A stretch of 64,000 bases of DNA from Murimonas intestini (GCF_024622195.1 NZ_JANKBI010000016.1:73073-137072); one strand, 5' to 3'; numbered from the stretch's first letter, positions 35,021-44,388 are shown. The notes: generated by a model not told the origin, from the letters alone. Numbers and translations: made by a program.

Positions 35021-35288
35021 GGGAGTTGAGATGCCGGAGCATTTTTAATTTAAATATTTTATTGTAGCTTATAATGTCAAAATAATATCACGGTCTCAAA
35101 AATGGATCAAAGAATCCAGTATTTAAACGGCTTCCGGGGATTTTCATTATTATTCGAATTCGGTGTTCTTTGTTATCTCTAACTATATTTGTTTAAGCTT
35201 TGTGCAGATACACGCCCTTTTTACTTCAATTACATCATTTATTCTGGTTTACTGATTTTCTGTTGCCAATATGTTGCCAGAAACCTTG

Positions 35289-35570
35289 TTACATATCGAT
35301 TAAATCAGAATGGCTTCCAGTGTCAACTAAAGTCAAAGTTAGAATATCATGTTCAATTAAATAAATTAAAAGCCAATCTGGTTGGATATGACATTCCCTA
35401 AATCCTGTGTACCTTCCTTTTAGTTCATGATCCCTGTACTTATCATCCAATGAAAGTCCATGAATCAATTTGTCTACTACGGTATCCAGTAATTCTATAT
35501 CTAATCCTCGTTTCTTCGCTCGTTTTAAGCCCTTTTTAAACTTACCAGTTAGTACTAATTGATAGGTCAT
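35289..35570 (-). CDS. YafQ-type mRNA interferase toxin
   Basis: The 93-residue protein fits the RelE/YafQ fold: basic N-terminal helices (KFKKGLKRAKKRGLDIELL), HELKGRYTGFRECHIQPDWLLIY, and the C-terminal GSHSDLI, where the His is catalytic in YafQ. It should cleave mRNA on the ribosome when the antitoxin is lost. It overlaps the antitoxin gene by 4 nt. Confidence 0.92.
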   Translation of the reverse strand: MTYQLVLTGKFKKGLKRAKKRGLDIELLDTVVDKLIHGLSLDDKYRDHELKGRYTGFRECHIQPDWLLIYLIEHDILTLTLVDTGSHSDLIDM

Positions 35571-35839
35571 AATTCCATATCCTTTAAAGCTTCGGAAAAA
35601 CTATTATATTTCTTAGTGTCCGGATCTCGATTAATTTTTTTAGCTTCTTCCATCGCCTCTATAACTTCTGGTTTATATTTGGGAAGTTCTACATTAAAAG
35701 GCAAACCACCTCTTAATACACACTGCCTTAAAAACATATTTGTAGCACTCGATAAATCTGTTCCTAATTGTCCAAATAACTCTATTGCTTGTTTTTTTAA
35801 CTCTTCATCAATCCTAATTTGTGTTGGTACTGTTGCCAT
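35567..35839 (-). CDS. RelB/DinJ-family antitoxin
   Basis: The ATG at 35839 is 8 nt from AAGGAAGG; GTG at 35848 is a poorer choice. The 90-residue protein has an N-terminal ribbon-helix-helix segment (VPTQIRIDEELKKQAIELFGQLGTDLSSATNMFLRQ) and a C-terminal tail that would wrap the toxin. It should neutralise YafQ and repress the operon. Confidence 0.92.
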   Translation of the reverse strand: MATVPTQIRIDEELKKQAIELFGQLGTDLSSATNMFLRQCVLRGGLPFNVELPKYKPEVIEAMEEAKKINRDPDTKKYNSFSEALKDMEL

Positions 35840-35862
35840 AATCATCACCTTCCTTTAGTACT

Positions 35863-35891
35863 ATTGTACCAGTTTCGGTTTACATCGTCAA
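35863..35891 (-). promoter_or_regulatory. Promoter of the DinJ/YafQ operon
   Basis: On the minus strand TTGACG (35886-35891) and TACAAT (35863-35868) are 17 nt apart, placed 24 nt upstream of the antitoxin start. Confidence 0.75.
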
Positions 35892-36039
35892 TCGTTTGTA
35901 ATATTTTAATGAATATAATGTTTATTATATTATTGGCAACAAAAAATGCTCCTATTATGACCATTTGTATATAATACAAGAAATGGCAGATACTCAAAAT
36001 AAATACCTGCCATTCAGAATAATATATGCAAAAATAATT

Positions 36040-37581
36040 TTACTCGAATTCTATCGTAGCCGGAGGCTTCCCCGTACAATCATACAGTACACGGTTGACA
36101 CCCTTTACCTCATTTACGATTCTGCTGGCCACCAGATGCAGTACATCCCATGGAATAGGGGCAGCTTCTGCTGTCATGAAGTCAGAAGTGCTGACAGCGC
36201 GAAGGACTACGGCATAGTCGTAAGTCCTTTCATCGCCCATGACACCTACGGATCTCATGTTGGAGAGTGCGGCGAAGTACTGGCCCAGCGTCTTATCTAC
36301 GCCGGCTTTTGCTATCTCTTCCCTGTAGATGGCGTCTGCATCCTGTACAATGCGGACCTTCTCGGCAGTGACATCACCGATGATACGTATTCCCAGGCCC
36401 GGGCCGGGGAACGGCTGGCGGAATACAAGATATTCAGGAATACCAAGTTCGAGTCCCACCTTACGTACCTCGTCTTTAAAGAGAAGGCGGAGAGGCTCGA
36501 TAATTTCCTTGAAATCCACATAGTCGGGCAGCCCTCCCACATTGTGGTGGGATTTGATGACTGCGGATTTACCAAGGCCGCTCTCGATTACATCCGGGTA
36601 GATTGTCCCCTGAACCAGGAAATCTACAGACCCGATTTTTTGAGCTTCCTCCTCAAATACGCGGATGAATTCTTCACCGATGATCTTACGTTTCTGTTCC
36701 GGCTCCTCGATGCCGGCCAGCTTACTGTAGAAGCGCTCCTGGGCATTTATCCTGATAAAGTTTAATTCGTATGAGCCTTTGGGGCCAAAGACTTCCTCCA
36801 CCTCGTCACCCTCGTTTTTCCGGAGCAGGCCGTGGTCTACGAATACACATGTGAGCTGTTTGCCGATTGCCTTAGAGAGCATAACTGCAGCGACTGAGGA
36901 ATCCACACCGCCGGAGAGAGCACAGAGGACTTTTCCATTTCCAATCTTTTCACGCAGTTCCCTGATCGTCGTCTCTGCAAAGGAAGCCATTTTCCAGTCA
37001 CCTGTGCAGCCGCAGACATTATATACAAAGTTGGAGAGCATCTTCATGCCTTCCTGGGTATGCATCACTTCCGGGTGGAACTGGACTGCATAGAGTTTTT
37101 TGTCAGTGCATTCCATAGCCGCCACAGGGCAGACTGGTGTGTGTGCAGTGACTGTGAAGCCTTCGGGAGCTGATTCGATATAGTCAGTGTGGCTCATCCA
37201 GCAGATCGTTTTCTTAGAGATGCCTTCGAAAATACAGCTTCCTTCTTCGATATCCACCTCTGTTTTTCCATATTCACTGACAGGCGCTGTTGCCACACTG
37301 CCCCCAAGCAGATGTGACATGAGCTGGGAACCATAACAGATACCCAGGATGGGGATTCCCATTTCAAAGATCTCTTTAGAACATGTTGGTGAATCTTCTT
37401 TATATACGCTGTTGGGACCGCCGGTAAAAATGATTCCCTTAGGGTTCATCGCTTTGATGGCATCGAGACTCATACTGTGGGGATGTACCTCACAATATAC
37501 ATTACATTCTCTGACGCGCCTTGCTATCAGCTGATTATATTGTCCTCCGAAGTCGAGGACTATGACCATTTCTTTGTTCAC
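36040..37581 (-). CDS. guaA: GMP synthase (glutamine-hydrolysing)
   Basis: This full-length GuaA of 513 residues converts XMP, glutamine and ATP to GMP. The glutaminase triad is present: C82 in GICYGSQ, and H169 and E171 in QFHPEVMHT. The ATP-pyrophosphatase P-loop SGGVDSSVA and the C-terminal GMP-synthase dimerisation domain ending KPPATIEFE are intact. The gene ends next to the toxin-antitoxin island. A second, glutaminase-defective copy occurs at 52727-54019. Confidence 0.97.
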   Translation of the reverse strand: MNKEMVIVLDFGGQYNQLIARRVRECNVYCEVHPHSMSLDAIKAMNPKGIIFTGGPNSVYKEDSPTCSKEIFEMGIPILGICYGSQLMSHLLGGSVATAPVSEYGKTEVDIEEGSCIFEGISKKTICWMSHTDYIESAPEGFTVTAHTPVCPVAAMECTDKKLYAVQFHPEVMHTQEGMKMLSNFVYNVCGCTGDWKMASFAETTIRELREKIGNGKVLCALSGGVDSSVAAVMLSKAIGKQLTCVFVDHGLLRKNEGDEVEEVFGPKGSYELNFIRINAQERFYSKLAGIEEPEQKRKIIGEEFIRVFEEEAQKIGSVDFLVQGTIYPDVIESGLGKSAVIKSHHNVGGLPDYVDFKEIIEPLRLLFKDEVRKVGLELGIPEYLVFRQPFPGPGLGIRIIGDVTAEKVRIVQDADAIYREEIAKAGVDKTLGQYFAALSNMRSVGVMGDERTYDYAVVLRAVSTSDFMTAEAAPIPWDVLHLVASRIVNEVKGVNRVLYDCTGKPPATIEFE

Positions 37582-37768
37582 AGACGTTCCTCCTATAGTG
37601 TTAACAAATTAAAATTTATTTTTTACTTCACCTATTATAATGGAGCAGAGTTTGTTTTACAAGATATTATTTTTTAAACACAGCCTGACAGGAAATTCTG
37701 GCTATTAAGGCAGCTGTTTGATAGAATAGGATTATATAGACAGGATGGCAGTAAACAGCGGATTTTAT

Positions 37769-37787
37769 ACCAGATCATAGTTCTGGT
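37769..37787. promoter_or_regulatory. Inverted repeat upstream of the first AraC gene
   Basis: ACCAGA (37769-37774) and TCTGGT (37782-37787) flank 7 nt, directly before the G-rich ribosome binding site. It could be a regulator site or a small hairpin affecting translation. Confidence 0.4.
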
Positions 37788-37806
37788 GTATACAGGGGGG
37801 ATGACA

Positions 37807-38733
37807 GTGAAGTCAGCGGAATGGTATTTGAACAACTATAAAACAGAAGAACTTCTTGCGGCATTTGACAGGCAGGATGTCTGTGTCAGCTACAGCGGCA
37901 ATTACAGGAGGAGCGTACTTTCGCAGGTACACAATTCTTGTGAGCTGTTGTTTGTGGAAAAGGGGAGGGCTGAGTATCAGGTTAATGATGAGGTATATCA
38001 GGTAGAGCAAAATACTGTTCTTATTATCGGCGCCACAGACAGGCACAGGTTTACTTTTACTGAAGTTCCCTACATCAGATACGGTCTGACGGTGATGCCT
38101 TCGTTTTTGCAGTCTCTGCCGATCATAAATGGATACATGAATGTATACAGGACACAGAGTCTGAGAAACCATCATAAACTCATTGGCATTGATGATGTGA
38201 TTTTTGGAAGAATGATCCAGATACTCTGGCAGCTGAGAGAGGAGACGCAGGAGACAGGGGCGGGAAGAGGAGATATGGTATATGCCCTTATGCTGGAGCT
38301 GACTGTCATACTGAAACGTCTGTTAAACCTGGAGAGCCAGAATACAAGCGAGGCCTACAAGTCTATGAATGAGATCAAAAATCATATTGACCTCTGCTAT
38401 GGCGGAGACCTGAGTCTGGGAGAGCTGAGCAGAAGATTTTTTCTCCAGCCCAACACTATCAGTAAGAATTTCCGGAAGGTCTGGGGGAAAAATATAAACC
38501 AGTATATAAATTCCGTCCGCATCACTAATGCGGTCCGCATTCTGGAGTCGGAGGAGATCGGCATCACGGAGCTCTCAGAAATGGTGGGCTATTCTAATGT
38601 AAATACATTCCTTCGGCAGTTCAGGGAGAAGATGGACGTCTCACCTCTTCAGTATAAGAAGAGGATGAAGCAGGCAATGGCGGATATAGACACACGTCAG
38701 TTGTTTGAGAATGAAGATACTGTTGAGAGATAA
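37807..38733 (+). CDS. AraC-family regulator, first of a tandem pair
   Basis: I prefer the GTG at 37807: it lies 6 nt after a GGGGGG tract and aligns exactly with the start of the second copy; the ATG at 37801 touches the tract. The 308-residue protein has an N-terminal cupin-like sensing domain (HNSCELLFVEKGRAEYQVNDEVYQV) and two C-terminal HTH units (LSLGELSRRFFLQPNTISKNF and IGITELSEMVGYSNVNTFLRQF). It is about half identical to the next gene. Its probable target is the catabolic operon downstream. Confidence 0.88.
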   Translation: MKSAEWYLNNYKTEELLAAFDRQDVCVSYSGNYRRSVLSQVHNSCELLFVEKGRAEYQVNDEVYQVEQNTVLIIGATDRHRFTFTEVPYIRYGLTVMPSFLQSLPIINGYMNVYRTQSLRNHHKLIGIDDVIFGRMIQILWQLREETQETGAGRGDMVYALMLELTVILKRLLNLESQNTSEAYKSMNEIKNHIDLCYGGDLSLGELSRRFFLQPNTISKNFRKVWGKNINQYINSVRITNAVRILESEEIGITELSEMVGYSNVNTFLRQFREKMDVSPLQYKKRMKQAMADIDTRQLFENEDTVER

Positions 38734-38748
38734 GGAAGGGGTGAAGGT

Positions 38749-39651
38749 ATGCAGGATACAAAGAAGTTTTTAAATTCTTATAATGAGGAGGATCATTTTA
38801 TAGCCCTGAATAACCAGAATGTATATGTGAGCTATTCAGGCGATTATTCAGAAAATCCCATCTATCATGTCCACAATTCCTGCGAGCTCCTTTTTATAGA
38901 GGAGGGGGAGGCAGAGTACAGAATTGGGAAAAATTACTATCATATTGGGAAGAATGATGTACTGGTAGTGGGAGGCACAGACCCCCATTCCAGAAAATTT
39001 ACAAAAGTTCCATGTCTGCGGTACGGACTGGCAGTTATTCCGGCTTTTATGCAGTCGCTCCCTATAATTAACGGGTATATGAATGTATACAGGACACAGA
39101 GCCAGGAAGACGCCCTGAAGCTGAAGAATATAGATGACGCTGTATTTAAGAGGATGATAGGCATTATATGGCAGCTTCGGGATGAGACTGCTGGCGATGA
39201 GGAAGGGAGAGGGGACATGGTGTATGCCCTGCTGCTGGAGCTGACGATCGCTCTGAAGCGTCTTCTTAACCTGGAAAGGCAGGATGTGAGCGGGACATAC
39301 AAAATCATGAGTGATATTAAGAGCTACATAGATTTTCATTATTCTGAGGAGCTGAGCCTGAACGCCCTGAGCAGCCTTTTCTATCTGCAGCCCAATACTA
39401 TAAGTAAAAACTTCAGCAAAGTCTTTGGGAAAAATGTAAACGCCTATATTAATTCAGTGCGTGTAACAAATGCAGTGAGGATTCTGGAAAAATCTAATGT
39501 CAGCATTACGAGTCTTTCAGAGATGGTGGGATATACCAGCGTCAACACATTCCTGCGCCAGTTTCGGGAAAAGATGAATGTTTCTCCGCTTCAGTATAAA
39601 AAAAGATTTGAACAGTATCTGGCTGATTCAGACAGCAGGCGCCAGTTTTAA
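38749..39651 (+). CDS. AraC-family regulator, second of a tandem pair
   Basis: The 300-residue protein repeats the plan of the preceding gene: cupin-like sensor (VHNSCELLFIEEGEAEYRIG), then HTH units (LSLNALSSLFYLQPNTISKNF and SITSLSEMVGYTSVNTFLRQF). The two are a clear tandem duplication, 15 nt apart, and strongest in similarity in the DNA-binding region. They may bind related sites as homo- or heterodimers. A pair of direct repeats spaced by 21 bp lies just downstream, before the binding-protein gene. Confidence 0.92.
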   Translation: MQDTKKFLNSYNEEDHFIALNNQNVYVSYSGDYSENPIYHVHNSCELLFIEEGEAEYRIGKNYYHIGKNDVLVVGGTDPHSRKFTKVPCLRYGLAVIPAFMQSLPIINGYMNVYRTQSQEDALKLKNIDDAVFKRMIGIIWQLRDETAGDEEGRGDMVYALLLELTIALKRLLNLERQDVSGTYKIMSDIKSYIDFHYSEELSLNALSSLFYLQPNTISKNFSKVFGKNVNAYINSVRVTNAVRILEKSNVSITSLSEMVGYTSVNTFLRQFREKMNVSPLQYKKRFEQYLADSDSRRQF

Positions 39652-39710
39652 AGTTACAATAATTGTGTATATAATATCTATTACATAATCATTTTTGACA
39701 GCCCTATCAA

Positions 39711-39769
39711 AAAAATGGTGATTTTCGTTAGAAAAATGGTGAGAAAAATCATAGAGCCGGTGTTATACT
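39711..39769 (+). promoter_or_regulatory. Activator-type promoter with two 21-bp-spaced direct repeats
   Basis: AAAAATGGTGA occurs at 39711-39721 and 39732-39742, two helical turns apart. The second copy touches the expected -35 position, while -10 TATACT lies at 39764-39769 and no good -35 hexamer exists. This is the classic layout of AraC-type activation, and the two AraC genes end about 60 nt upstream. Confidence 0.75.
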
Positions 39770-39891
39770 AAAGTCACCAAGTTGAACAACAGAAAAAAAT
39801 CAAAACCAAAAATGCTGCAGCAAATTTCTTGGTAAAACATGTAAAAAGGTCTGTTGTTTGTGAATAATGATGATATTAGGAGGGCTTAAAA

Positions 39892-41190
39892 ATGTTGAAA
39901 AAGAGTTTGGCTGTTGCGTTAGCAAGTGTTATGGCTGTTTCTGTTCTGCCTATGGGTGTAATGGCGGCAGATAATGGTGATAAAGTAAATGTAACGATCA
40001 TGTGTGCGTATGCCAGTGAAGATCCCCATGGACAGTATGTATACCAGTATGCAGATGATTTTATGAAGGAAAATCCGAACATAAATATTGAAGTACAGGC
40101 AATCAGCAGCAATGATATTTATACGAAGCTGGCAGCTATGGTGACATCACCGGATGACCTGCCCACCATGTTCTTTACAAGCGTGGATCAGGCGCCCACT
40201 CTGTATGACCTTGGGCTGATGGAAGATCTGAGCGGCTATCTGGATGAAGAGACCTTATCTATGTTTGCGGAGGGAATTACAGAAGCCTGTACACTGGACG
40301 GATCCCTTGCATTTTACCCGATTGATGTGCAGCCGTCTGCTATGCTTTACAGGACGGACCGTTTTAAAGAAGCAGGGCTTGAAGTTCCTACAACGTGGGA
40401 TGAATTTCTGGAATGTGCCAAAGCGCTGACAAAAGATTCAGATGGCGACGGCGAAGTAGACCAGTGGGGATTCTCTATGGTTGGCTCAAATAATAGTTCA
40501 GGACAGAGCCGTTTTATGTCTTACCTGTGGAGCACAGGCTGTAATATGATCAGCTATGATGAAGACGAAGAAGCATGGGTTCCTGATCTGGGAGATAATT
40601 TCAACGATTCTTTCGCATTCTGGACGGACATGAATAATGAATACAAAGTAGTTCCTACAGGTATCACAGAAGTAGATTACGCTACAGCAGCCAATTACTT
40701 CGCAATGGGGTATACAAGCATGATGCTTTCAGGAAGTAATGCTATTGGCGTGGCTTACGCCAGCAACCCGGATCTGAAAGGAAATATCGGTTCCTTCCCT
40801 ATTCCAGGAGGACATCCTGGCACAATGCTCAATGCTGAAGGCTACGCGCTCTGCAGCTATGCCTCTGATGAAGAGAAGGCAGCAGCAGTTGACTTCCTGA
40901 AATTCTTCAGTACACATGATAAGGACCTTAAGTTCTGGCAGTCCAGCGGAAAGATCCCGTCTACAATTGAAGGCCAGAAAGCAGAATACATCACAGGCGA
41001 TGATTATAAAGGATATCTGGATACTATTAAGGCCGGATGCATTCCGCCTATGAACTTTGCAGGTATCAGCGGATTAAAGAGTATTCTCGGAGATGCATAT
41101 TCTGCAGTATTCAGCGGTGAGAAAACAAATGATGCGGCAGTGGAAGACTTCAAGGCAGCTCTGGATGAGCTCCTGGAAGACTATAACTAA
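39892..41190 (+). CDS. Family-1 sugar-binding protein of an ABC importer
   Basis: The 432-residue protein resembles family-1 solute-binding proteins (VNVTIMCAYASEDPHGQYVYQYADDFMKENP; VPTTWDEFLECAKALTKD). The signal peptide ends VMA-AD and has no cysteine, so there is no lipobox, unlike most Gram-positive binding proteins; it should be cut by signal peptidase I. Two permease genes follow, so it is the capture subunit of the importer. The ligand is probably an amino-sugar acid or oligosaccharide, judged from downstream enzymes. Confidence 0.9.
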   Translation: MLKKSLAVALASVMAVSVLPMGVMAADNGDKVNVTIMCAYASEDPHGQYVYQYADDFMKENPNINIEVQAISSNDIYTKLAAMVTSPDDLPTMFFTSVDQAPTLYDLGLMEDLSGYLDEETLSMFAEGITEACTLDGSLAFYPIDVQPSAMLYRTDRFKEAGLEVPTTWDEFLECAKALTKDSDGDGEVDQWGFSMVGSNNSSGQSRFMSYLWSTGCNMISYDEDEEAWVPDLGDNFNDSFAFWTDMNNEYKVVPTGITEVDYATAANYFAMGYTSMMLSGSNAIGVAYASNPDLKGNIGSFPIPGGHPGTMLNAEGYALCSYASDEEKAAAVDFLKFFSTHDKDLKFWQSSGKIPSTIEGQKAEYITGDDYKGYLDTIKAGCIPPMNFAGISGLKSILGDAYSAVFSGEKTNDAAVEDFKAALDELLEDYN

Positions 41191-41226
41191 AAAATATTTA
41201 TAACAAATAAATAATAAGCTGTGACG

Positions 41227-41263
41227 GGCTGAGGGAAGGGATTCGTTCCCCCCTCAGCCTTTT
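41227..41263 (+). terminator. Attenuating hairpin between binding-protein and permease genes
   Basis: GGCTGAGGG (41227-41235) pairs with CCCTCAGCC (41251-41259), followed by TTTT. Partial termination here would give more binding protein than permease, a common arrangement in ABC operons. Confidence 0.75.
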
Positions 41264-41292
41264 GCTATTCAATATAAGAGAGGTGTTCTGCT

Positions 41293-42195
41293 ATGGCTGC
41301 TGCAACCAAAGAAAAACCTGCGACTTCCCGGAAACTGAGGCGTTATCAGCTTGGGGGCTATCGCTTCATATCACCGGCTGTGATCATGATGGTGGCATTG
41401 ATTATCTATCCTATGATATACGGAGTTTATCTGAGTTTTTATAATACGAACCTTGTAAATAAGTGGAAATTTGTCGGACTGAAATATTATCTGCAGGCTT
41501 TCACTCAATCAGAATTTTACACTTCAGTCCTCCTCACATTCCTGTTCATGATTCTTGTAGTGGCAGGACATTTCATCATAGGCTTTATCCTGGCCTCTGT
41601 TCTGAATAAAAAATTTGTGGGACGAACAATATTCAGGGTTATTTTCATGCTCCCATGGCTGTTTCCGGAGACTGTAATCGCCCTTCTGTTTACATGGATA
41701 ATGAATCCAATGTACGGTGTCCTGAACAGTATCCTCAAGTCATTGGGGATAATCTCGTCAAATATATCCTGGCTGGGTTCAGCCCAGCTTGCATTTCCGT
41801 CCGTCGTGGCTGTCTGTATCTGGAAGGGGTATCCGCTTGTCATGACAATGATACTGTCAGGTCTTCAGGGGATTTCCAGTGACCTGTATGAGGCTGCCAG
41901 GATAGATGGGGCAAACAAATGGAAACAGTTTCTGAATGTAACAGTGCCGGGTCTGAAGCCTGTACTTACCACTACCATCATCCTGGACAGTGTATGGTGG
42001 TTCAAACAGTATACACTTGTATACACAATGACAGGAGGCGGGCCGGGTACAGCCACAGACCTGATCAGCCTGAATATCTACGGCACTGCATTTAATGACC
42101 TGCGATTCGGTAAAGCCGCCGCCTGGGGGATTATCGTATTCGTCATCTGCTATTTAATCAGCAAAGTGTATAGGATGGTGTTGAAGGATGAGTAA
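41293..42195 (+). CDS. Sugar ABC transporter permease (MalF/UgpA-like)
   Basis: The 300-residue protein has six membrane spans and the EAA loop YEAARIDGANKWKQFLNVTVPGLKP that docks the ATPase. It overlaps the second permease by 8 nt. The charged N-terminus (ATKEKPATSRKLRR) is cytoplasmic. Confidence 0.94.
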   Translation: MAAATKEKPATSRKLRRYQLGGYRFISPAVIMMVALIIYPMIYGVYLSFYNTNLVNKWKFVGLKYYLQAFTQSEFYTSVLLTFLFMILVVAGHFIIGFILASVLNKKFVGRTIFRVIFMLPWLFPETVIALLFTWIMNPMYGVLNSILKSLGIISSNISWLGSAQLAFPSVVAVCIWKGYPLVMTMILSGLQGISSDLYEAARIDGANKWKQFLNVTVPGLKPVLTTTIILDSVWWFKQYTLVYTMTGGGPGTATDLISLNIYGTAFNDLRFGKAAAWGIIVFVICYLISKVYRMVLKDE

Positions 42196-43045
42196 AACAT
42201 TATTTAAATCAAAAAAGAGCAGAAGGATTGCCGGAAGCACTCTGCGGTACATACTCCTGATCACACTGGCTCTGTTCATATTAGTGCCGGTCCTGTGGAT
42301 GGTGTCTACAGCTTTTAAGACAGAGGCTGAGACTTATTCGCCTAATCCGATCTGGATACCCACAGAGATCACTCTGGATTCTTTCAAAAAATTCTGGGGC
42401 CTGTATAATTTCGGTACAATGACAAAAAACAGCCTTGTGGCCTGCCTCGGTTCCATGATCATCTGTACAGCCTGCTCCTGTCTGGCAGGTTATGGCGTCA
42501 CCAGGTTCCACTTTAAAGGTAAGAAGACATTTATGGGATTCCTGCTTGTAACGCAGATGTTCCCCAGTGTCATGCTGGTGGTTCCTTTCTATTCTGTGTT
42601 GACTAAATACCACCTGACAAATTCCCTGATCGGGCTTATCATAGTATATGCCGCAACAAATATTGCTTTTTCTACATGGATGATGACGTCTTATTTTAAG
42701 ACGATCCCGGTGGAATTAGATGAGGCGGCCAGGGTGGACGGGGCATCCAGCTTCATGATATTCAGAAAGATCATCCTGCCCCTTACGGTACCGGGGATTG
42801 CGGCAGTAGCGATCTTTGTGCTGATTAACGGCTGGAATGAATACATGTATTCTTCAGTACTGATCTCAAAGGATTCCCTGAAGACACTTACAGTCGGTAT
42901 CGTTGCACTTAACACACAGAACCAGGTGCACTGGAATGATATGATGGCGGCGTCAAGCGTATCGTGTATCCCGCTTATTATCCTGTTCCTGTGCTTCCAG
43001 AAATATTTTATTGCCGGAATGACAAGCGGCGCAGTTAAGAATTAA
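42188..43045 (+). CDS. Sugar ABC transporter permease (MalG/UgpE-like)
   Basis: The 285-residue protein has six membrane spans and the EAA motif DEAARVDGASSFMIFRKIILPLTVPG. It forms the translocation pair with the preceding permease. No ATPase gene is present, so a shared MsmK-like ATPase encoded elsewhere is expected. Confidence 0.94.
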   Translation: MSKTLFKSKKSRRIAGSTLRYILLITLALFILVPVLWMVSTAFKTEAETYSPNPIWIPTEITLDSFKKFWGLYNFGTMTKNSLVACLGSMIICTACSCLAGYGVTRFHFKGKKTFMGFLLVTQMFPSVMLVVPFYSVLTKYHLTNSLIGLIIVYAATNIAFSTWMMTSYFKTIPVELDEAARVDGASSFMIFRKIILPLTVPGIAAVAIFVLINGWNEYMYSSVLISKDSLKTLTVGIVALNTQNQVHWNDMMAASSVSCIPLIILFLCFQKYFIAGMTSGAVKN

Positions 43046-43071
43046 TTCATAAGAAACGGAGGAGAGAGAAT

Positions 43072-44286
43072 ATGAAAGCCATAACAATAAGAGACATTAA
43101 GGTATTTGTGACAGCGCCTCACGGCAATAACCTGGTGGTAGTCAGGGTAGAGACCTCAGAGCCGGGGCTGTACGGGGTAGGCTGCGCCACCTTTACATGG
43201 CGGTGTAAGGCTGTGGTGACAGCAATTGAAGAATATCTCTGCCCCATGCTGAAGGGACGGTCTGTCCACGATATTGAAGATATCTGGCAGTCGATGATGG
43301 GCAGCTCCTACTGGAGGAACGGGCCTGTGCTGAATAATGCGCTCTCAGGGGTGGATGAAGCCCTCTGGGATATAAAAGGAAAGCTGGCGGGAATGCCTCT
43401 CTACAGCCTGTTCGGAGGAAAATGCAGGGAGGGGATCGCTGTTTACCGCCACGCTGACGGCAACAGCCCTGAAGCTGTTGAAGAAAAGATACATGCTTTT
43501 ATGGAAGAGGGATACCGCTATATCCGCTGCCATATGGGCACATACGGGGGAAATTTTGACGGCAGCATCCAGAAGATGGTCCATCCCGAAAATGCGCCGG
43601 CAGGGGCTTATTATTCTACAAGGACTTATATGCAGAGTGTAATAAGGCTCTTTGAGAGGATCAGATCCAATGTGGGCTGGAATCTGGAGATTATGCATGA
43701 TATCCATGAACGCCTGTCACTGGCTGATACACTGGCTTTTGTAAAAGAGCTGGAACAGTTCAAGCCATTCTTTGTGGAAGACGCCCTGCCGCCCGAACAG
43801 GTAAATTATTTTGAATACCTGAGAAAGCAGACAACTGTGCCGCTGGCTATGGGCGAGCTGTTTACACATCCAATAGAGTGGAGGACTGCGGTCCAGAACC
43901 AGTGGATTGATTTCATCAGATGCCATCTGAGTGACATCGGCGGGCTGACACCTGCCAGAAAGCTGGCGGCTTTTTGTGAGTCATACCAGGTGAGGACGGC
44001 ATGGCACGGGCCGAATGACCTGTCGCCTATCGGAATGGCAGCCCAGATGCACCTTGATTTGAGCAGCCCGAATTTCGGTATCCAGGAATTTGCAGGCTTC
44101 AATGAGGCTGAGGAAGAAGTATTCCCGGGATGCCCGTTTACTAAGGACGGCTATGCTTATCTGAATGACAGGCCGGGCATTGGAGTGGATTTCGATGAAA
44201 AAGCGGCAGCGAAGTATCCGCCAATGGAGATGGATTTCAGTTGGCTGTTCTCCAGACTGGAGGATGGGACAGCAGTAAGGCCGTAG
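43072..44286 (+). CDS. ManD/RspA-type sugar-acid dehydratase (enolase superfamily)
   Basis: The 404-residue protein carries the ManD signature. Metal ligands and acid/base residues fall at D210 and H212 (HDIHERLS), E236 (FFVEDALPPEQ), E262 (MGELFTHP) and H312 (AWHGPNDLSP). These positions are almost identical to characterised mannonate dehydratases. Such enzymes dehydrate D-mannonate or D-gluconate to 2-keto-3-deoxy acids with Mg2+; some members have low activity and unknown true substrates. Gene context suggests a substituted sugar acid. Confidence 0.88.
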   Translation: MKAITIRDIKVFVTAPHGNNLVVVRVETSEPGLYGVGCATFTWRCKAVVTAIEEYLCPMLKGRSVHDIEDIWQSMMGSSYWRNGPVLNNALSGVDEALWDIKGKLAGMPLYSLFGGKCREGIAVYRHADGNSPEAVEEKIHAFMEEGYRYIRCHMGTYGGNFDGSIQKMVHPENAPAGAYYSTRTYMQSVIRLFERIRSNVGWNLEIMHDIHERLSLADTLAFVKELEQFKPFFVEDALPPEQVNYFEYLRKQTTVPLAMGELFTHPIEWRTAVQNQWIDFIRCHLSDIGGLTPARKLAAFCESYQVRTAWHGPNDLSPIGMAAQMHLDLSSPNFGIQEFAGFNEAEEEVFPGCPFTKDGYAYLNDRPGIGVDFDEKAAAKYPPMEMDFSWLFSRLEDGTAVRP

Positions 44287-44329
44287 GGTGTCTGGAATTT
44301 AAAAGAACAGGCAGGCCGTTTGGCGGATT

Positions 44330-44352
44330 TGTGCATTTACTGCACAGACCGT
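44330..44352 (+). repeat. 23-bp repeat shared with the element at 48879-49010
   Basis: The sequence at 44330-44352 is identical to 48897-48919, including most of the hairpin TGTGCAtttacTGCACA. It lies in the gap between the dehydratase and RidA genes. The flanking arm of the hairpin is lost here, so it may be a fragment of the same repeat family. Confidence 0.55.
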
Positions 44353-44388
44353 GAGAATACGAGGCAGGATAAAAAGGAGAAGACAGAT

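Larger units (their letters stand above)
34470..35288. other. About 820 bp with gene remnants and no intact gene
   Basis: Besides the remnant at 34496-34690, a plus-strand stretch at 34811-34915 encodes 34 protein-like residues (KEHGSGLFIGIPGGAGWIKL) ending at a TGA, probably another fragment. CTGCCCCTCA (34997-35006) and TGAGGGGCAG (35011-35020) form a perfect 10-bp stem with a TGAG loop. The rest is AT-rich and shows no gene I can support. Confidence 0.5.

Noticed and set aside
35965..36765. Plus-strand frame of 266 codons across the guaA 3' end
   Set aside because: It is antisense to conserved GuaA sequence and gives no recognisable protein.
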